A DNA stretch of 64,000 nt from contig NZ_JAAQYM010000008.1 of the NCBI RefSeq assembly GCF_012986595.1, positions 124,001 to 188,000 of the forward strand. Reading direction: 5' to 3'. This DNA is from Pseudomonas koreensis. GTDB taxonomy: Bacteria; Pseudomonadota; Gammaproteobacteria; Pseudomonadales; Pseudomonadaceae. The notes under the pieces are model-generated. The model saw only the letters and a list, made by a program, of their open reading frames with translations, searched no databases and was not told the origin of the DNA. This document shows, one piece after another, positions 35,305 through 44,716 of this stretch; within the stretch, counting starts at the first letter, position 1; every line of letters begins with the position of its first letter. Position numbers and translations under genes: made by a program.

Positions 35305-36315
35305 ATGACCCAGACCCTTGATATTGCCGTCGTCGGCGCCACCGGTACTGTCGGCGAAACCCTCGTACAGATTCTCGAAGAGCGCGACTTCCCGGTCGGC
35401 AACCTGCACCTGCTGGCCAGCAGCGAATCCGCGGGCAGTTCAGTGCTGTTCCGCAACAAGAACGTGCGCGTGCGCGAAGTCGACGAGTTCGATTTCAGCA
35501 AGGTCAAACTGGTGTTCTTCGCCGCCGGCCCGGCCATCTCCCTGAGCTACGCGGCACGCGCCCACGCGGCCGGTTGCTCGTTGATCGACCTGTCTGGCGC
35601 ATTGCCTACCGAGCAGGCGCCGCAAGTGGTGCCGGAAGCCAACGCCGAGGTTATCGCCGGTCTGAAAGCGCCGTTCCAGGTCAGCAGCCCAAGCCCGTCG
35701 GCGACGACGCTGGCGGTGGTGCTGGCGCCATTGCTCGACTTGCTTGAGCTGCAATACGTCAACGTCACCGCCAATCTGGCCGTCTCCGCACAAGGTCGCG
35801 AAGCCGTGACCGAGCTGGCGCGGCAGACCGCCGAGCTGCTGAACATGCGTCCGCTGGAGCCGACCTTCTTCGATCGGCAGATGGCCTTCAACCTGCTGGC
35901 TCAGGTCGGCACCCCGGACGCCCACGGCCACACGCTGCTGGAAAAACGTCTGGTGCGCGAGTTGCGTCAGGTGCTGGCACAGCCTTTATTAAAGATTTCC
36001 GCAACTTGCGTTCAAGCCCCGGTGTTTTTTGGCGATAGCTATAGCGTGACCTTGCAGTCAGCGAGCGCGGTCGACCTGGAAAAGGTCAACGCTGCACTGG
36101 AAGACGCACCCGGTATCGAGCTGGTCGAAGCGGGCGATTACCCGACGGCGGTGGGTGATGCAGTAGGGCAGGACGTGGTCTATGTCGGTCGCGTGCGCTG
36201 CGGCATCGACGACCCGTCGGAACTTAATCTGTGGCTGACGTCAGATAACGTACGCAAAGGGGCAGCGCTCAATGCTGTGCAGGTCGCTGAATTGTTGATA
36301 AAAGACCTGCTGTAA
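35305..36315 (+). CDS. usg: USG-1-type aspartate-semialdehyde dehydrogenase paralogue, catalytic Cys missing
   Basis: A 336-residue protein of the ASADH fold: IAVVGATGTVGETLVQILEERDFPV binds nucleotide and the C-terminal half keeps the dimer domain. The conserved Asn-Pro-Asn-Cys active-site loop is replaced by SSPSPSATTLAVVL, so the nucleophilic Cys is gone. The protein is therefore unlikely to reduce aspartyl phosphate and may be structural or regulatory, as supposed for USG-1 proteins upstream of truA in other bacteria. The ATG at 35305 follows AGAGGTAGAACC; the open frame reaches back through a REP to 35086 but that part is not coding. fimV and truA follow. Confidence 0.88.
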   Translation: MTQTLDIAVVGATGTVGETLVQILEERDFPVGNLHLLASSESAGSSVLFRNKNVRVREVDEFDFSKVKLVFFAAGPAISLSYAARAHAAGCSLIDLSGALPTEQAPQVVPEANAEVIAGLKAPFQVSSPSPSATTLAVVLAPLLDLLELQYVNVTANLAVSAQGREAVTELARQTAELLNMRPLEPTFFDRQMAFNLLAQVGTPDAHGHTLLEKRLVRELRQVLAQPLLKISATCVQAPVFFGDSYSVTLQSASAVDLEKVNAALEDAPGIELVEAGDYPTAVGDAVGQDVVYVGRVRCGIDDPSELNLWLTSDNVRKGAALNAVQVAELLIKDLL

Positions 36316-36524
36316 AAGATACTTGGCAACAACTTGTCGACTGATTCTAGGTGAGCGCTATGCTTGCCCGGAGCACTTGATAACGTGTCACCCTCCGGGA
36401 CTTTCCGGGGCATCAAAGAAATGATCGCGCGCGGCAGTCTGTCGTCGTCGCGCGCAATGCCTTACGGCAGCGGCAATCAACATCTTCTCGCTGGCCGAGG
36501 AACGTTCAAACAAAGGATGAGGCT

Positions 36525-39164
36525 ATGGTTCAAGTTCGCAAACTGGTGTTAGCAATAGCGGCCGCCTCGGCGCTGTCCTCCGGTATGGCGCATGCCCTCG
36601 GGCTCGGGGAGCTGACCCTGAAGTCGACCCTGAACCAGCCGCTGGTGGCCGAAATCGAGCTGCTCGACGTCAAGGATCTCACCGCTGCCGAAGTGGTGCC
36701 GAGCCTGGCCTCGCCGGAAGATTTCGCCAAGGCCGGCGTCGATCGCCAGGCCTTCCTCAACGATCTGACCTTCACCCCGGTGCTCAACGCCAGCGGCAAA
36801 AGCGTGCTGCGCGTGACTTCGAGCAAGCCGCTGTCGGAACCGATGGTGAAATTCCTCGTGCAGGTGATGTGGCCCAACGGCCGTCTGCTGCGCGACTACA
36901 GCGTGCTGCTGGATCCGTCGAAGTTCTCGCCGCAGACCGCTGACGCCGCCGCGCAACCGGCGCCGTCGCAGACCATCACTGCGCCGACCACCGGTGCCAC
37001 CCACCCGAATCAATACACCACCACGCCGCGCGATACCCTGTGGGAAATCGCCGCGAAGGCGCGCACTGGCGGCTCGGTGCAGCAGACCATGCTGGCGATT
37101 CAGGCGCTGAACCCGGATGCGTTCATCGACGGCAACATCAATCGGCTGAAAACCGGTCAGGTGCTGCGTCTGCCGGACTCGGTGGAAAGCACCGCGCTGC
37201 CGCAGTCCAAGGCGATTGCCGAAGTGGCCGCGCAGAACGAAGCCTGGCGTCAGGGCCGTCGTTATGTGGCCAAGCCAGGCACCGGTCAGCAACAGCTCGA
37301 CGCCACCAAGCGTGGTCGCAGCAATGTTGGTAGCGGCCAGAGCGCCAAAGACAATCTGAGCCTGGTCTCCGCCGAAAGCGCCAAGGCGCGGGGCAAAGGT
37401 CCGGCCGGCGATGCCAAGGCCTTGAGCAACAAGCTGGCGGTGACTCAGGAAAGCCTCGACACGACCCGTCGTGACAACGAGGAACTGAAAAGCCGCATGG
37501 CCGATCTGCAAAGTCAGCTGGACAAACTGCAACGCCTGATCGAACTGAAGAACAACCAACTGGCGAAAATGCAGGCTGACGGTAGCGCCGCTGCGCCAGC
37601 TGCCAACGCCGCGGTGCCGGCGATCACCGCCGAACTGGCCGCAACTCCGCCAGCGACCCCGGCAGAAGCGGCGCCAACCCCGGAATCGGCAATTGCGCCA
37701 CCGGTCGACACGCCTGCCGAGACCCCGGTCGTCGCGCCCAAACCGGTTGTCGACGAAGACAAGACCTTCAACGAACTGCTGACCAATCCGATCCTGTTGG
37801 GTCTGATCGGTGGCGGTGCGGTGGTGCTGCTGCTCCTGCTGTTGCTGCTGGCCCGTCGCCGCAAAGCCCAGCAGGAAGCCGAGAAGCACCTGCGCATGGC
37901 CCGTGCCCTGGCTGAAGAGCAAGAGTTCTCCGCCGAGCAGGATCTGCCGGAAAGCAGCTTCGAAGGCCTGGAAGTGCCGGCGGCCAGCGTCAAACTGAAT
38001 ACCCCGGCGCCAGCGCCTGCTCCGGCTGCGGTGGTCGCGCCGGTGGTGATGGCTGAGCCGATTGCCGCGCCACTGGTTGCGCCGGCCGCCGAGCGTTCTG
38101 ATGACGTGTTGGACAAGGCTCAGTCGCACATCAACGCCGGTCGCCTGAATCAGGCCGCCGCGCTGCTGGAAGAGGGCGTCAGCCTTGAGCCGCAACGCAG
38201 CGATCTGCGCCTGAAGCTGATGGAAGTCTACGGCCAGCAGGGCGACCGCGATGCGTTCGTCGCTCAGGAGCGTCAGCTGGTGGCCAACGGCGACAACTTC
38301 GCCAAGGTCGAAGAGCTGAAGAAGCGCTTCCCGGCCATGGCCGTCGTCGCGGTAGCGGGTCTGGCCGCAGCGGCAGTCGCTGCCGAGCTGGATGCGCAAT
38401 ACGTCAAGGACCTGCTGCTCGACGAGCCAGAGGCGCCAGCACCCGAGCCGGCTCCGGTGGCAGACGATCTGGACAGCGCGTTCGACCTGAGCCTGGACGA
38501 CCTCGACAACATCACCCCGGTTGAACCTGCCCCTGTGGTTGGGCCTGAAGCACCCGTAGAGCTGGACGAATTCCCGGCAGACGACGATCTGAGCTTTGAA
38601 TCGGTGCTGCAGCAGCAGACCGAGATCAAAGATAACCTCGACGACCTGTCGGACTTCGACCTGGATCTGGACCTGGGTGCCGAACCGGCGCCAGCCCCTG
38701 CGACAGACCTGGCGGACGATGACTTCCTGCTGGATCTGGACGAAGGCGTGAAAGACCTGTCGCCAGTCGAGCCTGCGGTAGTCAACGAAGTGCCGCAGGA
38801 CGATCTGGAGCTGCCGGCGGATTTCGATCTGTCGCTGGCTGACGAGATGGACACCAACCCGGCCGAACCGGATGCGTTCGCCGCCGAGTTGAATGACGTC
38901 AACGCCGAGCTGGATCGCTTGTCGCAGAGCATTGCCGAACCAACCTTCACCGAAGCCGATGCGGCCATGGGCGATGATCTGGGCGAAGACGATTTCGACT
39001 TCCTCGCCGGCACTGATGAAGCGGCGACCAAGCTCGATCTGGCCCAGGCCTACATCGACATGGGCGACAACGATGGCGCACGCGACATCCTCAACGAAGT
39101 GTTGACCGAGGGTGACGAGAAGCAGCGTGGCGAGGCCAAGGAAATGCTTTCGCACCTGGCTTGA
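36525..39164 (+). CDS. fimV: FimV-like polar hub protein
   Basis: A 879-residue inner-membrane protein. Residues 1-25 are a signal peptide (ending AHA), 26-145 the FimV N-terminal domain (LGLGELTLKSTLNQPLVAEIEL), about 165-220 a LysM peptidoglycan-binding unit (TTPRDTLWEIAAKAR ... GQVLRLPD), 300-350 a coiled coil, then a Pro/Ala linker, a membrane helix near 425-447 (LLGLIGGGAVVLLLLLLLL), a long acidic cytoplasmic part with TPR-like repeats and a final TPR (KLDLAQAYIDMGDNDGARDIL). It organises type IV pili and polar assemblies and supports c-di-GMP/cAMP signalling. I retain the start at 36525; ribosome-site spacing (AAAGGATGAGGCT) fits. Confidence 0.93.
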   Translation: MVQVRKLVLAIAAASALSSGMAHALGLGELTLKSTLNQPLVAEIELLDVKDLTAAEVVPSLASPEDFAKAGVDRQAFLNDLTFTPVLNASGKSVLRVTSSKPLSEPMVKFLVQVMWPNGRLLRDYSVLLDPSKFSPQTADAAAQPAPSQTITAPTTGATHPNQYTTTPRDTLWEIAAKARTGGSVQQTMLAIQALNPDAFIDGNINRLKTGQVLRLPDSVESTALPQSKAIAEVAAQNEAWRQGRRYVAKPGTGQQQLDATKRGRSNVGSGQSAKDNLSLVSAESAKARGKGPAGDAKALSNKLAVTQESLDTTRRDNEELKSRMADLQSQLDKLQRLIELKNNQLAKMQADGSAAAPAANAAVPAITAELAATPPATPAEAAPTPESAIAPPVDTPAETPVVAPKPVVDEDKTFNELLTNPILLGLIGGGAVVLLLLLLLLARRRKAQQEAEKHLRMARALAEEQEFSAEQDLPESSFEGLEVPAASVKLNTPAPAPAPAAVVAPVVMAEPIAAPLVAPAAERSDDVLDKAQSHINAGRLNQAAALLEEGVSLEPQRSDLRLKLMEVYGQQGDRDAFVAQERQLVANGDNFAKVEELKKRFPAMAVVAVAGLAAAAVAAELDAQYVKDLLLDEPEAPAPEPAPVADDLDSAFDLSLDDLDNITPVEPAPVVGPEAPVELDEFPADDDLSFESVLQQQTEIKDNLDDLSDFDLDLDLGAEPAPAPATDLADDDFLLDLDEGVKDLSPVEPAVVNEVPQDDLELPADFDLSLADEMDTNPAEPDAFAAELNDVNAELDRLSQSIAEPTFTEADAAMGDDLGEDDFDFLAGTDEAATKLDLAQAYIDMGDNDGARDILNEVLTEGDEKQRGEAKEMLSHLA

Positions 39165-39178
39165 TTCAGCGCTAAATC

Positions 39179-39212
39179 AAAAACGGCAGCCCAGTGAGGC
39201 TGCCGTTTTTGT
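39179..39212 (+). terminator. Terminator of fimV
   Basis: AAAACGGCAGCC-CAGTGA-GGCTGCCGTTTTTG: perfect stem with a T run, 15 bases after the fimV stop. Confidence 0.92.
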
Positions 39213-39224
39213 TTGTTTTTTAAA

Positions 39225-39316
39225 ATCAAAAGATCGCAGCCTTCGGCAGCTCCTGCAAAGGAACGCGATCTCATGTAGGAGCTGCCGAAGGCTGCGATCT
39301 TTTGATCTTTTGATCT
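39225..39316. repeat. REP doublet (GTAGGAGCTGCCGAAGGCTG type)
   Basis: Arms 39225-39256 and 39274-39311, inverted, with a spacer of about 17 bases. The left arm has TCCTGCA in place of TCCTACA. Confidence 0.9.
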
Positions 39317-39383
39317 CGAAACTGGCATCCCCGACTCACGGCCTTATAATGCCCGCCTTTGTAGATCAGCAGGCTGTCCCACC

Positions 39384-40238
39384 TTGGCAAACATAGATAA
39401 CCCGGTCGCCGAAATGGCCCCCGAAGGCTTTTACCGCGTGGCACTGGGCGTCGAGTACAAAGGCTCGCGCTACAGTGGCTGGCAGCGTCAGTTGACGGGT
39501 GTCGCAACGGTGCAGGAAGAGCTTGAAAAAGCCTTGTCGAAAGTCGCCAGCTCGCCGATTTCGCTGCAGTGCGCCGGCCGCACCGACGCCGGGGTGCATG
39601 CCTGTGGGCAGGTGGTGCATTTCGACACGCCAGTCGATCGCTCACTGAAAGCCTGGGTGATGGGCGCCAACATCAATCTGCCCCACGACATCAGTGTCAG
39701 TTGGGCGCGGGTCATGCCGGCGCATTTTCATGCGCGCTTCAAGGCCATTGCTCGCCGCTATCGTTACGTGATCTATAACGATCAGATTCGTCCGGCGCAT
39801 CTCAACGAAGAAATCACCTGGAACCATCGTCCGCTGGACGTCGAGCGCATGGCCGAGGCCGCGCAGTACCTGATCGGCACACACGATTTCAGTGCGTTCC
39901 GTGCCGGCCAGTGCCAGGCCAAGTCACCGATCAAGAAAATGCACCACCTGCGCGTGACCCGTCACGGCAAGATGATCGTGCTCGATATCCGTGCCAATGC
40001 GTTCCTGCACCACATGGTGCGCAACATTGCCGGTGTATTGATGACCATCGGTGCCGGCGAGCGCCCGGTGGAATGGATGAAAGAGGTGCTGGAGAGCCGC
40101 GAGCGGCGCTCCGGCGGGGTGACGGCGCATCCGTACGGTCTGTATCTGGTGCAGGTCGAGTACCACGACGAGTTCCCGTTGCCCGAGCGTTTCATCGGGC
40201 CACATTTCCTTACGGGTTTCTCGGGCCTTGACGGCTGA
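39384..40238 (+). CDS. truA: tRNA pseudouridine(38-40) synthase
   Basis: This 284-residue enzyme has the catalytic Asp in CAGRTDAGVHACGQVVHFDT. YKGSRYSGWQRQ, RYRYVIYN and FLHHMVRNIAGVLM are the other TruA landmarks. It isomerises uridines 38-40 of the anticodon arm. The start is a TTG at 39384 (MANIDNPVAEMAPEGF); an ATG ten codons later (39414) has no ribosome site, so TTG is preferred. usg-fimV-truA-trpF is the standard neighbourhood. Confidence 0.94.
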   Translation: MANIDNPVAEMAPEGFYRVALGVEYKGSRYSGWQRQLTGVATVQEELEKALSKVASSPISLQCAGRTDAGVHACGQVVHFDTPVDRSLKAWVMGANINLPHDISVSWARVMPAHFHARFKAIARRYRYVIYNDQIRPAHLNEEITWNHRPLDVERMAEAAQYLIGTHDFSAFRAGQCQAKSPIKKMHHLRVTRHGKMIVLDIRANAFLHHMVRNIAGVLMTIGAGERPVEWMKEVLESRERRSGGVTAHPYGLYLVQVEYHDEFPLPERFIGPHFLTGFSGLDG

Positions 40239-40263
40239 CGCCCCCGGACGCTTTTGTTACCAT

Positions 40264-40283
40264 CCGGGACTTTCCCGGTTTTT
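40264..40283 (+). terminator. Short terminator between truA and trpF
   Basis: CCGGGA-CTT-TCCCGG followed by TTTTT; a perfect six-pair stem. trpF probably has its own promoter or receives read-through. Confidence 0.7.
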
Positions 40284-40303
40284 GCCTTGAGGTTTTTATC
40301 GAC

Positions 40304-40948
40304 ATGTCAGCCGTTCGCAGCAAGATTTGCGGGATTACCCGCATAGAAGATGCGTTGGCAGCGGTCGAAGCCGGGGCCGATGCGATCGGTTTTGTGTTTT
40401 ACGCCAAGAGTCCACGGGCGGTGAGTGCGCAGCAGGCGCGGGCGATCATCCGCGCCCTGCCGCCGTTTGTGACCACCGTGGGCCTGTTCGTCAATGCCAG
40501 CCGCTGCGAGTTGGGGGAAATTCTCGATGCCGTGCCGCTGGATCTGCTGCAGTTCCATGGCGATGAAAGCGCAGACGAATGCGAAGGCTGGCACCGTCCG
40601 TACATCAAGGCGTTGCGGGTCAAGGCCGGTGACGACATCGCGGCCGCCGTCGATGCCTATCCGAGCGCCAGTGGCGTGCTGCTCGACACCTATGTCGAAG
40701 GCGTGCCTGGCGGAACCGGCGAGGCGTTCGACTGGTCATTGATTCCGCAGCAATTGAGCAAGCCGCTGATCCTGGCCGGCGGGCTCACGCCGGAAAACGT
40801 CGCCGACGCCGTGGCCCGGGTCAAACCGTACGCGGTCGACGTCAGCGGTGGGGTAGAGGCGAGCAAGGGCATCAAGGATCATGCGAAGATCCGTGCGTTC
40901 ATCGATGCCGTACGTAGAAGCTCAATGGGAGCGCCTACTTCGATGTGA
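40304..40948 (+). CDS. trpF: N-(5'-phosphoribosyl)anthranilate isomerase
   Basis: A 214-residue TIM barrel. The catalytic Cys is in SKICGITRIEDA and the catalytic Asp in LLDTYVEGVPGGTG; LAGGLTPENV and DVSGGVEASKGIKDH form the phosphate site. It performs the third committed step of tryptophan synthesis. In Pseudomonas trpF is unlinked to the other trp genes and sits between truA and accD, as here. Confidence 0.96.
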   Translation: MSAVRSKICGITRIEDALAAVEAGADAIGFVFYAKSPRAVSAQQARAIIRALPPFVTTVGLFVNASRCELGEILDAVPLDLLQFHGDESADECEGWHRPYIKALRVKAGDDIAAAVDAYPSASGVLLDTYVEGVPGGTGEAFDWSLIPQQLSKPLILAGGLTPENVADAVARVKPYAVDVSGGVEASKGIKDHAKIRAFIDAVRRSSMGAPTSM

Positions 40949-41148
40949 CGGCTGGCAGTCTGCCGCCGTCCATCAATGCACTTGCACAAAGCAGGCGCGG
41001 CTGAGGGTTTATGGAGTTGCACGCAGGTCATGTTTCGCGCTGACCGCGGGGTTCCACCAACCATCGCCACACACATGAATTTAGCTGAAGGGCATACGCG
41101 GGGCTGCGAACCAGAGCGTTCGGGCCGCCGGTACTGGAGAAAGAAAGC

Positions 41149-42069
41149 ATGAGCAACTGGTTAGTAGACAAACTGATCCCTTCGATCATGCGTTCGGAGG
41201 TCAAGAAGAGCTCGGTGCCTGAAGGTCTGTGGCACAAATGCCCGTCCTGCGAGGCTGTGCTGTATCGCCCTGAGCTGGAAAAGACCCTGGACGTTTGCCC
41301 CAAGTGCAATCACCACATGCGCATCGGCGCACGGGCGCGCATCGACATCTTCCTGGATGCCGAAGGCCGCAACGAACTGGGCGCCGATCTGGAGCCGGTT
41401 GACCGTCTGAAATTCCGCGACGGCAAGAAGTACAAGGATCGTCTGGTCGCTGCACAGAAGCAGACTGGCGAAAAAGACGCGTTGATCTCCGTCAGCGGCA
41501 CCCTGCTGGGTATGCCGGTGGTGGTGTCGGCATTCGAATTCAGCTTCATGGGCGGTTCCATGGGCGCCATCGTCGGTGAGCGCTTCGTGCGCGCCGCCAA
41601 CTACGCTCTGGAAAACCGTTGCCCGATGATCTGCTTCGCCGCTTCCGGCGGTGCGCGGATGCAGGAAGCGCTGATCTCGCTGATGCAGATGGCCAAGACT
41701 TCGGCAGTGCTGGCGCGTCTGCGTGAAGAAGGCATTCCGTTCATCTCGGTATTGACCGACCCGGTCTACGGCGGTGTTTCCGCCAGTCTGGCGATGCTCG
41801 GCGACGTGATCGTCGGTGAGCCGAAAGCCCTGATCGGCTTCGCCGGTCCACGCGTGATCGAGCAGACCGTGCGTGAAAAACTGCCGGAAGGCTTCCAGCG
41901 CAGCGAATTCCTGCTGGAGCACGGCGCAATCGACCTGATCATTGATCGTCGTGAACTGCGTCCGCGTCTGGGCAATCTGCTGGCACAACTGACCGGCCAG
42001 CCGACACCGACCTACGTCGCGGCTCCAGTCGAGCCAATCGTTGTTCCACCGGTGCCTGCCAACGTATGA
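41149..42069 (+). CDS. accD: Acetyl-CoA carboxylase, carboxyltransferase beta subunit
   Basis: A 306-residue protein. The N-terminal Cys4 zinc finger is CPSC ... CPKC (residues about 27-49), and the crotonase-like carboxyltransferase domain contains FMGGSMGAIVGERF, CFAASGGARMQEAL and PVYGGVSASLAML. With AccA it transfers carboxyl from biotin to acetyl-CoA. The stop overlaps the folC start by four bases (ATGA), so the two are translationally coupled, a conserved arrangement. Confidence 0.97.
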   Translation: MSNWLVDKLIPSIMRSEVKKSSVPEGLWHKCPSCEAVLYRPELEKTLDVCPKCNHHMRIGARARIDIFLDAEGRNELGADLEPVDRLKFRDGKKYKDRLVAAQKQTGEKDALISVSGTLLGMPVVVSAFEFSFMGGSMGAIVGERFVRAANYALENRCPMICFAASGGARMQEALISLMQMAKTSAVLARLREEGIPFISVLTDPVYGGVSASLAMLGDVIVGEPKALIGFAGPRVIEQTVREKLPEGFQRSEFLLEHGAIDLIIDRRELRPRLGNLLAQLTGQPTPTYVAAPVEPIVVPPVPANV

Positions 42070-43373
42070 CCGAGCGTACCCTTGGCGAGTGGCTCGCCTA
42101 CCTAGAGCAGTTGCATCCATCGGCCATCGACATGGGGCTGGAGCGTTCGCAACAGGTAGCGTCCCGCATGGGGCTGGGCCAGCCGGCGCCTCGGGTGATT
42201 ACGGTCACCGGCACCAACGGCAAGGGTTCGACCTGCGCATTCGTGGCTTCGTTGCTGCGCGCGCAGGGCCTGAGCGTTGGTGTCTACAATTCTCCGCACT
42301 TGCTGCGTTATAACGAGCGGGTGCAGCTCAATGGCGTCGAAGCGACTGACGCGCAGCTGTGCGAAGCTTTCGCCGCGGTCGAGGCCGGGCGTGGCGAGAC
42401 CTCGCTGACTTACTTCGAAATGGGCACCCTGGCGGCGTTCTGGCTGTTTCAACAGGCCGGTCTGGATGCGGTGGTGCTGGAAGTGGGTCTGGGCGGTCGT
42501 CTGGACACGGTCAACGTGGTGGACGCCGACATTGCGCTGGTCACCAGCATTGGCGTCGATCATGCCGAATACCTTGGCAATACCCGCGAGTCCGTAGCCT
42601 TCGAAAAGGCCGGGATTTTCCGTCAGGGCAAACCTGCCTTGTGCGGCGATCTGAACCCTCCTCAACCTCTGCTCGACAAGGCCCGCGAACTGGCGTGCCC
42701 GTTTTTCCTGCGCGGGCGTGATTTCGACCTCGGTATCACCGATCAGCACTGGCAGTGGCGCGGCACTGATGCACAAGGCCAGCCGGTCGAACTGCACGAC
42801 TTGCCGCTACTGGATCTGCCGATGGAAAACGCTGCGCTGGCATTGCAGGCGTATCTGCTGCTCGGTTTGCCGTGGAATGCAGCGCAGATCGTGGCGGCCT
42901 TGCAGGCGACTCGTGTGGTTGGGCGTCTGGATCGCCGATCCTTCGAGTTCAACGGCAAGCGCCTGAATCTGCTGCTGGATGTGGGGCATAACCCGCACGC
43001 GGCGGAGTATCTGGCGCGGCGCCTGGCCAGTCGGCCGCCGGTGGGCAAGCGCCTGGCGGTGTTCGGCTTGCTGGCGGACAAGGATCTGGATGGTGTTGTC
43101 GGCGAATTGAATGCTAGTGTCCAGCATTGGGCTGTGGCGCCGCTGGATTCGCCGCGTTCGCGTCCGGTCAGTGAATTGCACGCCGGGTTGCAGAACCTTG
43201 GCGCTTCAGTCACGTCCTATGACAGTGTCGCGGCGGCGCTGGAAGGGCAGTGCGCAGTGGCTACCAGCGACGACGAGATTCTGTTGTTCGGATCATTTTA
43301 TTGTGTCGCCGAGGCCCTTGAATGGCTGGCCCGGCGCTCCACGGAGGAAGCGGCAAATGGCTTTGCTGGATAA
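42066..43373 (+). CDS. folC: Folylpolyglutamate / dihydrofolate synthase
   Basis: A 435-residue Mur-ligase-family enzyme. The P-loop is VITVTGTNGKGSTCAF at about residue 45; YNSPHLLRYNERVQLNG, LEVGLGGRLDTVNVV and LLDVGHNPHAAEYLA are the usual folate and glutamate ligase motifs. It adds glutamate to dihydropteroate and to folates. It overlaps accD by four bases upstream and the SPOR-domain gene by 17 bases downstream. Confidence 0.95.
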   Translation: MTERTLGEWLAYLEQLHPSAIDMGLERSQQVASRMGLGQPAPRVITVTGTNGKGSTCAFVASLLRAQGLSVGVYNSPHLLRYNERVQLNGVEATDAQLCEAFAAVEAGRGETSLTYFEMGTLAAFWLFQQAGLDAVVLEVGLGGRLDTVNVVDADIALVTSIGVDHAEYLGNTRESVAFEKAGIFRQGKPALCGDLNPPQPLLDKARELACPFFLRGRDFDLGITDQHWQWRGTDAQGQPVELHDLPLLDLPMENAALALQAYLLLGLPWNAAQIVAALQATRVVGRLDRRSFEFNGKRLNLLLDVGHNPHAAEYLARRLASRPPVGKRLAVFGLLADKDLDGVVGELNASVQHWAVAPLDSPRSRPVSELHAGLQNLGASVTSYDSVAAALEGQCAVATSDDEILLFGSFYCVAEALEWLARRSTEEAANGFAG

Positions 43374-44016
43374 AGCGTACAAGCAGCGCATGGTTGGCGC
43401 CCTGGTGCTGGTGGCACTGGCGGTGATTTTCCTGCCGATGCTGTTTTCCCGTCAGGACGAGCAGCGTCAAGTGACCGTCGAGGCGCCCGCCGCGCCGCAA
43501 GCGCCTGCCGTACCGCAAGTGCAACTTGAGCCGGTGGCCGTGCCGGAGCCGCAAACGCTGCCGCAAGAACCGGTGCCGAGCGATGACGAAGTGGCCGAGC
43601 AATCGACACCTTCGATGCCGATTGCGCCCGCGCCAGCGCCAACACCTGCGCCAGTCGCCAAGCCGGTTGCCCCGGCACCTGCGCCAGTGACCAAGCCGAC
43701 AGTGGCGCCGGCCCAGCCGATCGCGGCAGCCCCGGCCAAGCCTGATACCACGCAAAGCCGCGTCGACGCCAACGGTCTGTCGGTCAGCTGGTCGGTGCAA
43801 CTGGCCAGCCTGTCGAGCCGTGAAAGTGCGCAATCCCTGCAGAAAACCCTGCGCAGCCAAGGCTATAACGCCTATATCCGCTCTGCCGATGGCAAGAACC
43901 GGGTGTTTGTCGGCCCGTTGATCGAGCGCGCCGAGGCTGATCGTCTGCGTGATGTCTTGAGCCGTCAGCAGAACCTCAAGGGTTTTGTCGTGCGCTTCCA
44001 GCCTGAGCGTGGCTAA
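43357..44016 (+). CDS. SPOR-domain cell-division protein (DedD-like)
   Basis: A 219-residue bitopic protein. A short cytoplasmic end (MALLDKAYKQR) and one membrane helix (MVGALVLVALAVIFLPMLF) are followed by a Pro/Ala-rich periplasmic linker of about 110 residues and a C-terminal SPOR domain (SWSVQLASLSSRESAQSLQKTL ... NRVFVGPLIERAEADRL). SPOR domains bind denuded peptidoglycan at the septum, so a role in division is likely. GGAGGAAGC within the end of folC provides the ribosome site. Between folC and cvpA, the place of dedD in gamma-proteobacteria. Confidence 0.9.
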   Translation: MALLDKAYKQRMVGALVLVALAVIFLPMLFSRQDEQRQVTVEAPAAPQAPAVPQVQLEPVAVPEPQTLPQEPVPSDDEVAEQSTPSMPIAPAPAPTPAPVAKPVAPAPAPVTKPTVAPAQPIAAAPAKPDTTQSRVDANGLSVSWSVQLASLSSRESAQSLQKTLRSQGYNAYIRSADGKNRVFVGPLIERAEADRLRDVLSRQQNLKGFVVRFQPERG

Positions 44017-44114
44017 AAACTATCGCCCGGATTGAAAAGCACTGACAATCGCAGCTTACCGACAGCGGTGCGCTCTGCTAAAATGCGCCGCCTTATCCGT
44101 CTGTAGGCTGCACT

Positions 44115-44675
44115 GTGCCATTTACCATGGTTGACTGGGCGATCGTTGCAATCATCGCCATCTCCGCTTTGATCAGTTTGAGCCGCGGCTTCGTCAAGGA
44201 AGCATTATCGCTGGTGACCTGGATCATCGCAGGAGCCGTTGCCTGGATGTTTGGTGGCTCACTGTCCGAGTACCTCGCCGGATACATCGAAACCCCATCG
44301 GCTCGCGTGATCGCGGGCTGTGCCATCATGTTTGTCGCCACACTGATCGTGGGCGCAATGATCAATTATCTTATCGGCGAGTTGGTTCGCGTGACCGGAT
44401 TGTCCGGCACCGATCGATTCCTGGGCATGGCCTTCGGCGCGGCGCGTGGCGTGTTGCTGGTGGTCGTGGCAGTCGGGCTGTTGAGCCTGGGGCCGGTACA
44501 GCAGGACGGGTGGTGGAAAGAATCACAGCTCGTGCCAAAGTTTCTATTGGTCGCCGACTGGTCCAAAAACCTGATTCTCGGGTGGAGCAGTCAGTGGCTT
44601 GCCAGCGGAATCAGCGTACCCGCTGATATTCCGTTCAAGGAGCAACTCTTGCCGTCGGCCAAAACGCCCCAGTGA
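44115..44675 (+). CDS. cvpA: CvpA-family membrane protein
   Basis: This 186-residue inner-membrane protein has four hydrophobic helices. VDWAIVAIIAISALISLSRG and the conserved FVKEALSLVTWIIAG are typical CvpA. It is linked to colicin V production, bile and envelope stress in enterics, and always precedes purF. The start is a GTG at 44115 (GTGCCATTTACC); an ATG at 44127 is a second choice. Confidence 0.93.
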   Translation: MPFTMVDWAIVAIIAISALISLSRGFVKEALSLVTWIIAGAVAWMFGGSLSEYLAGYIETPSARVIAGCAIMFVATLIVGAMINYLIGELVRVTGLSGTDRFLGMAFGAARGVLLVVVAVGLLSLGPVQQDGWWKESQLVPKFLLVADWSKNLILGWSSQWLASGISVPADIPFKEQLLPSAKTPQ

Positions 44676-44716
44676 GTGTTGTTCAGTTCAGATCCATTAA
44701 GTAGGGGTTGCGTCGC

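Noticed and set aside
36549..39155. 868-codon minus-strand frame opposite fimV
   Set aside because: Mirror of fimV with low-complexity Arg/Gln/Val composition; no start site and no recognisable motif.
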